Shown here: positions 59,910 to 64,000 of the stretch, piece by piece | Layout: each line of letters begins with the position of its first letter | How positions within the stretch are numbered: the first letter of the stretch is position 1 | Assembly (NCBI RefSeq): GCF_014190805.1 | Contig: NZ_JACHVQ010000005.1 | Coordinates: forward strand, 124,001 to 188,000 | Source: Flexivirga oryzae | Lineage (GTDB): Bacteria; Actinomycetota; Actinomycetes; Actinomycetales; Dermatophilaceae | Length of the DNA: 64,000 nt | Direction: 5' to 3' | The notes under the pieces: model-generated | What the model saw: only the letters and a program-made list of their open reading frames with translations | What the model was told of the DNA's origin: nothing | Database searches by the model: none | Position numbers and translations under genes: made by a program

Positions 59910-61433
59910 ATGGCCATCGACTCACCCCTGCGCATCCCCGACCAACCGGTACCAGTGGAACCGGATACGACTTGCTGGGACGGGCCCGATCCCGCCCGGC
60001 GGCCGGAGCCGGGTTTGGGACCCCGCCTCCTGGACCAGGTGACCGCGACCGTCCAAGCGTTGGATGAGTTGCCGGGTGTGTTGGAGCAACTCGGGGACGA
60101 CCAGGAGGCCGACCTCGTCGGGGTCCTGTTACGGCTGCAGGAGCGCGCGGCGCAGGTCGCGACGGTGGCGACCGCGAACGCTTTGGACCGGGGCGTGTTG
60201 TTGACCTCGAACGCGGCGAATGCCACCCAGTGGGTCACCGGGTGCGCAGCACGGGCGGGGACCAGTATCGAACCGTCGGCGGCGACCACCATCAGTGTGG
60301 TGGCGCAGGCGTGCCGGGACCGGCGCAACCATGTGATCGCGTCCGCGGTCCGCGACGGGTCCTGCACCCTGGCCACCGCCCGGACCGCGTTACGGCAAAC
60401 CGCGAAAGTCGCCGAAGTGTTACCGACCGCGGCCCGCGAAGACATCCAGGCGTGGTTCCTGCAACTGGACCCGGGGTTGGGGTCCCGGGGCGTGACGGAA
60501 CTGACGAGGCGGATCATCGCCAAGTATGCCGCGGACAAACTGTCGGCCGAGGATGCGCACCTGGAGAAGGTCGAATCATTGACGTGGCGGACGCTGCCGA
60601 CCGGGATGATCCGGTTGATCGCCGACCTGTGCCCTGCCAACGCCGCCATCCTGAAGCAGGCGGTCACTGCGTTATCCGCCCCACGCCCGGCCCATGAGGA
60701 CGGCGCACCGGCCGGCAGCGCCAGCACCAGCACCGGCGCCAGCGACGACGAGGGCGACGCCGGTGAGACCAGTGACGGCGACGCGGCCCGTCGCGACGGT
60801 GACGTGGCCGGTCACGGGGTGGCGGGTGCGGCGTTCGGGCTCCACGAACAGCAGCAGCGCCCGGAGACGGTGCGTGATGAGCGGACCCCGGGGAAGCGCC
60901 GGGTGGACGCGCTCATGGACCTGGTGTCCGCGGGCGCGAAAGTCGCCTCCGGGGACGGGATGGGCATCGGGGCCGGTGCCACCGTGCTGGTGACGATGGA
61001 CCTGCACCGGTTGTTGGGTGACTTGGATGGTGCGGTCACCATCGGCGGGGAGATCCTGGACGCGGGGACCGCCCGGAGGTTGGCGTGTGATGCGGACCTG
61101 ATCCCGATGGTGCTTGGCGGCAAGAGTCAGCCTCTGGACGTGGGGCGTGAGAAACGGTTGGTGACCAAGGGGATGCGGGCCGCCGTGGTCTACCGGGACA
61201 AAGGATGCACGTTCCCTGGCTGTGACCGACCTCCGGGTTTCTGCGAAGTGCACCATGTGCTGCCCTGGTGGGCAGGCGGCAGCACCGCGTTGGACAATTC
61301 TGCGATGCTGTGTCGCCGACATCACCAGATCGTGCACCGGCACGGGTACACCGCCACCGTCACCAGTGACGGGGTGCACTGGGACCTGACCGAAGGCGCC
61401 ATGCCCGGCTGGCGTGCCGACAAGGTCGCCTGA
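59910..61433 (+). CDS. DUF222 / HNH endonuclease-domain protein (13E12 repeat family)
   Basis: A 507-aa protein. The DUF222 region covers about residues 40-330 (LDQVTATVQALDELPGVLEQL, NATQWVTGCAARAGT, LSAEDAHLEKVESLTWRTLPTGMIRLI) with an Ala/Ser/Gly-rich linker (about 255-300). The C-terminal HNH nuclease has TFPGCDRPPGFCEVHHVLPWWAGG and LCRRHHQIVHRHGY, with the zinc cysteines and HH/N/H residues intact. ATG 59910 follows AGGGGGA; TAGAAT at 59861 is the probable -10. ATG 59868 would be too close to that box. Flanked by inverted repeat arrays, it looks like part of a mobile or selfish locus. Confidence 0.88.
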   Translation: MAIDSPLRIPDQPVPVEPDTTCWDGPDPARRPEPGLGPRLLDQVTATVQALDELPGVLEQLGDDQEADLVGVLLRLQERAAQVATVATANALDRGVLLTSNAANATQWVTGCAARAGTSIEPSAATTISVVAQACRDRRNHVIASAVRDGSCTLATARTALRQTAKVAEVLPTAAREDIQAWFLQLDPGLGSRGVTELTRRIIAKYAADKLSAEDAHLEKVESLTWRTLPTGMIRLIADLCPANAAILKQAVTALSAPRPAHEDGAPAGSASTSTGASDDEGDAGETSDGDAARRDGDVAGHGVAGAAFGLHEQQQRPETVRDERTPGKRRVDALMDLVSAGAKVASGDGMGIGAGATVLVTMDLHRLLGDLDGAVTIGGEILDAGTARRLACDADLIPMVLGGKSQPLDVGREKRLVTKGMRAAVVYRDKGCTFPGCDRPPGFCEVHHVLPWWAGGSTALDNSAMLCRRHHQIVHRHGYTATVTSDGVHWDLTEGAMPGWRADKVA

Positions 61434-61443
61434 CCACCAGACC

Positions 61444-61995
61444 GTGCGGGACCTCGATGCGGGCTCGTTCCTCGCCCTTACTCGGCCACCGCGAAAATCA
61501 ACGCCGCTGGAATGGCCGGTGCTGAAATGGGTTGCGCGGGGCGATGACTCGGCCACCGCGGCGTGTGCGGGACCTCGATGCGGGCTCGTTCCTCGCCCTT
61601 ACTCGGCCACCGCTGAAAGACCGGTGCTGAAATCACCGCCGCTGAAATAGGTTGCGCGGGGCGATGACTCGGCCACCGCGGGTGTGCGCGGGGACCTCGA
61701 TGCGGGCTCGTTCCTCGCCCTTACTCGGCCACCGCTGAAATCAACGCCGCTGAAATGGCCGGTGCTGAATTGGGCTGCGCGGTGTGATGACTCGGCCACC
61801 GCGGGGTGCGGGACCTCGATCACGGTCTCGCCTAACGGCTCGACCTACTCGGCCACCGCGGCGGGCCTCGCGCTTACCCGGCCACCGCGGGACTGGCCGG
61901 GCGCTGACATGGCCGGTGCTGAAATGGGTTGCGCGGGGTGATGACTCGGCCACCGCGGAAATTGGCTGCGCGGGGTGATGACTCGGCCGCCGCGG
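61444..61995. repeat. Right repeat array of the DUF222-HNH locus (core ACTCGGCC)
   Basis: Four diverging ~120-bp units, with ACCTCGATGCGGGCTCGTTC at 61451, 61572 and 61694 and a shorter version at 61813 (spacing 121, 122, 119 bp). Each unit has two copies of ACTCGGCCACCGCGG separated by GCTGAAAT-type boxes. The core ACTCGGCC is the inverse of the left array's GGCCGAGT. No gene is supported from 61434 to 62006. Confidence 0.9.
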
Positions 61996-62006
61996 CGGTC
62001 ATTGGG

Positions 62007-62492
62007 TCAGCGCGGGCCCGCTGCTCGGTCGGTGCGGGGCGGGGTGGCCGGATCGGCATCCCAGTTGCGTGCCCAGCGCACGACCCCGCGCACCGTCGTG
62101 TCCTCGTCCTCGGCCAGGTCGGCGAGGAGCTCGGGGGTGACCGCCGGGTTCGCGGCAACCCACCCGCGAACGTCCGCGACGGGGTCCTTCGCCAACTCAC
62201 GCAACAGCCGCTGGCTCGCCAACGGCTGACGCGCGACGCACTGCCGGACGGTCGGGTCGCTGTCCCTGGCGAGAAGTTCGAGGACATCCACGGGGCAGTG
62301 CTGGTTGAGCGCCGCGCTCTGTCGGATCGACGGATCAGTGTTGCGGGCGAGCGCACGCAGCCGTCGCAGTTTGCTCTCCGTCGCAGGCGGACTGGGATGC
62401 TGGGCCCTGATCTCCTCGGGCGTCAACCGTTCCTCACCGGACTCGCGTAGCGCCGCACGCTGGGCGGCATTGAGGAAGGTCACGCAGGACAT
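62007..62492 (-). CDS. Leucine-rich repeat variant (LRV) protein
   Basis: A 161-aa protein. Residues about 45-140 hold four ~24-aa LRV repeats of the form LARDSDPTVRQCVARQPLA, LAKDPVADVRGWVAANPAV, LAEDEDTTVRGVVRWARN. The N-terminal CVTFLNAAQRAALRESGEE has no Cys cluster as in the Fe-S LRV protein. ATG 62492 is chosen at the conserved Met. Probably a protein-binding scaffold; partner unknown. Confidence 0.8.
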   Translation of the reverse strand: MSCVTFLNAAQRAALRESGEERLTPEEIRAQHPSPPATESKLRRLRALARNTDPSIRQSAALNQHCPVDVLELLARDSDPTVRQCVARQPLASQRLLRELAKDPVADVRGWVAANPAVTPELLADLAEDEDTTVRGVVRWARNWDADPATPPRTDRAAGPR

Positions 62493-62570
62493 CGCAGTCT
62501 CCTTGACGTCGGGCTTCACACTGTATGACGTCACGTGCGACCCGTGGAAGTGTCCCCACCCGAAGACCGG

Positions 62571-63530
62571 CTATTCCACTGAAATCGTTGTGGCGCAAGG
62601 GGTCTGGCCGACCAGGGCGCTCAGCCGAGCGAATTCGTCATACCCGCCCTGTGCCGTCGCGTGACTCACCGAGACCGAGCCTGCCGTCACGGCGTACCGC
62701 AGTGCGTCGGCCGACGAATCACCAGCCGCCAGACGGGCAGCGAAGACACCGCAGAAGGCATCGCCGGCGCCGGTCGTGTCGACCACGGCAGAAGCCGGGG
62801 GAGTCCCGATCCGCGAGGTCTCATCAGCAGTACACAGGAGCGCACCTCGGCTCCCGAGCGTGGTCACAACCGTTCCGACGCCATGCGAGATGAGCAGGCG
62901 CGCCGCGGAACTCAGTGAATCGACATCCTCGGCGTCGAGTCGTCGGGCGCCGCACACCTCAGCCAATTCGTGCTCGTTGACGATGAGCACGTCGCACCGC
63001 CGCAGCAGGTCGTCATCGAGTGGCTGCGACGGTGCGGCGTTGAGCACGAAGAGACCTTCGGCCGCAGCCGCGGCGGCATGCACGACAGCCAGAGGGATCT
63101 CCAACTGGCAGAGCACGACTGCTGCTGGCGGAGGCTTCGAAAATCCCTGGGGCCAGGCATGGTTGGCTCCGGGAACGACCAGGATCATGTTCTCCCCGGT
63201 GGCGACGGTGATCCACGCCGTTCCGGTGGGTGCGTCATCGGTGCTGCAGACCCACGACGTGTCGACTCCGGCCTCCGTCAGTGCATGCCGGGCAGCTTCT
63301 CCTTCGTCGTCGGCGCCGACCATGCCGATCATCGCCACGTCAGCTCCCGAGCACGCGGCTGCCACAGCCTGGTTGGCGCCTTTACCGCCGATGGACGAGG
63401 ACAGTGAGCGGGCGGACAGCGTCTCACCCGGGCCGGGGAAGCGGTCGACCGTCAGCGAGCGATCGATGTTGATCGAACCGACGACGACGAGGCCGCGCGG
63501 GCGCTGCGCTGGCTGCTCGGCAAGGTTCAT
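62571..63530 (-). CDS. rbsK: Ribokinase (PfkB family)
   Basis: A 319-aa kinase: GLVVVGSINIDRSLTVDRFPGPGETL and GGKGANQAVAAACSGADVAMIGMVG are the ribokinase hallmarks, then LNAAPSQPL, LIVNEHELAEVCG, and the active-site VVDTTGAGDAFCGVFAARLA. It phosphorylates D-ribose (or a related pentose). ATG 63530 starts the domain; the longer frame upstream is antisense to the next gene. No rbs transporter lies nearby. Confidence 0.9.
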   Translation of the reverse strand: MNLAEQPAQRPRGLVVVGSINIDRSLTVDRFPGPGETLSARSLSSSIGGKGANQAVAAACSGADVAMIGMVGADDEGEAARHALTEAGVDTSWVCSTDDAPTGTAWITVATGENMILVVPGANHAWPQGFSKPPPAAVVLCQLEIPLAVVHAAAAAAEGLFVLNAAPSQPLDDDLLRRCDVLIVNEHELAEVCGARRLDAEDVDSLSSAARLLISHGVGTVVTTLGSRGALLCTADETSRIGTPPASAVVDTTGAGDAFCGVFAARLAAGDSSADALRYAVTAGSVSVSHATAQGGYDEFARLSALVGQTPCATTISVE

Positions 63531-63620
63531 CTCGTCGCCCGTCTGCGGTCCGGTGGATTCGCCACCAAGGTTATCGGCTCCGCGTGAGTCTCCCGGCCCG
63601 CAATGTGCTGAGGTGGAGGT

Positions 63621-64000
63621 ATGACGACAGACAGCTTCTCCCTGGCAGGTCATTCCGTGCGACGCATGGGATTCGGTGCGATGCAGCTCCCTGGCACCGG
63701 TGTGATGGGTCCGCCGCGAGATCACGACGAGGCGATCGCCGTGCTGCGCCGGGCTGTCGAGTTGGGCATCAATCACATTGACACCGCTCAGTTCTACGGG
63801 CCGGACGTTGCCAACGAGCTGATCCGGGAGGCGCTGCATCCGTATGCCGACGACCTGGTGCTGGTGTCCAAGATCGGTGCCCGCCGGGACGCGGACGGCG
63901 GCTGGTTGCCGGCGCAGCAGCCTGGCCACCTCAAGGACCAGGTCGCACAGAATCTCCGGACGCTCGGCGTCGACCGGTTGCCGGTGGTCAACCTCCGGGT
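63621..64000 (+). CDS. Aldo/keto reductase, N-terminal part (3' end outside window)
   Basis: The first 126 residues of an AKR: FSLAGHSVRRMGFGAMQLPGTGVMGPPRDHDEAIAVLRRAVELGINHIDTAQFYGPDVANELIREAL has the catalytic Asp and Tyr, then LVLVSKIGARRDADGGW with the Lys. It resembles the YajO/AKR11-like oxidoreductases with the GAMQLPG start. GGAGGT precedes ATG 63621. It is divergent from ribokinase and runs off the right edge. Confidence 0.9.
   Translation, partial: MTTDSFSLAGHSVRRMGFGAMQLPGTGVMGPPRDHDEAIAVLRRAVELGINHIDTAQFYGPDVANELIREALHPYADDLVLVSKIGARRDADGGWLPAQQPGHLKDQVAQNLRTLGVDRLPVVNLR

Noticed and set aside
59411..60733. 440-aa minus-strand frame over the left repeat array
   Set aside because: Runs through degenerate repeats and antisense to the DUF222 gene; no ribosome site.

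Overview
The window is 64 kb of high-GC DNA from an actinobacterium. Support comes from the rplM-rpsI-glmM order, the acidic N-terminal extension of S9, SAM-IV riboswitches, a 13E12-type DUF222/HNH gene, a DUF4245 protein and an LpqY-like sugar transporter. The style is compatible with Dermacoccaceae or Intrasporangiaceae, but that placement is inference. Most genes are ordinary chromosomal genes. Two insertion sequences, a toxin-antitoxin island and a repeat-flanked HNH gene form the accessory part.

Layout. 1-6 kb: end of an ABC-F ATPase, a cupin, an ArsR regulator, rplM-rpsI, a 52-bp tandem repeat, glmM, and a TetR/FMN-reductase pair. 6-16 kb: a sulfur regulon of two divergent operons, each led by a SAM-IV riboswitch, with an Rrf2 regulator between them. 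One operon has three LLM flavin monooxygenases (one frameshifted) and a flavin reductase. The other has an amino-acid-type ABC transporter, a DUF1684 protein and a fourth LLM enzyme. Together they look like uptake and oxidative use of an organosulfur compound when SAM is low. 16-20 kb: ohr, then fumarase (frameshifted), carbonic anhydrase and MOSC. 20-25 kb: an LpqY/SugABC-like sugar ABC transporter.

24.7-26.3 kb: an IS110-family element inserted in the arm of a terminator hairpin. Its 294-nt leader contains a stem-loop whose loop matches both halves of the insertion site, as expected of a bridge RNA. 26-37.5 kb: SDR, PfkB kinase, glpX, DUF4245, xseBA, hydrolases, ispH, rmuC, TetR and ychF. 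37.5-41.4 kb: a defence/toxin-antitoxin island. It holds higBA, a decayed Abi_2 gene behind a small structured RNA, Phd-RelE, a decayed second higBA carrying a copied scrap of ychF, and Phd-VapC. 41-52.7 kb: small metabolic enzymes, two EamA transporters and several TetR/MarR regulators with very clear palindromic operators. 52.7-53.8 kb: an IS982-type element. 53.8-59.2 kb: two unknown genes, Nudix, membrane proteins, a YbjQ-type protein and hemerythrin. 59.2-62 kb: a DUF222-HNH gene flanked by two arrays sharing the core GGCCGAGT in opposite orientation. 62-64 kb: an LRV-repeat protein, ribokinase and a partial aldo/keto reductase.

Several genes carry single small frame changes (LLM at 8.53 kb, fumarase at 18.64 kb, higA2 at 40.58 kb, quinone reductase at 49.34 kb). 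Some could be sequencing errors. The Abi_2 and higBA2 genes carry several independent lesions and look truly decayed.
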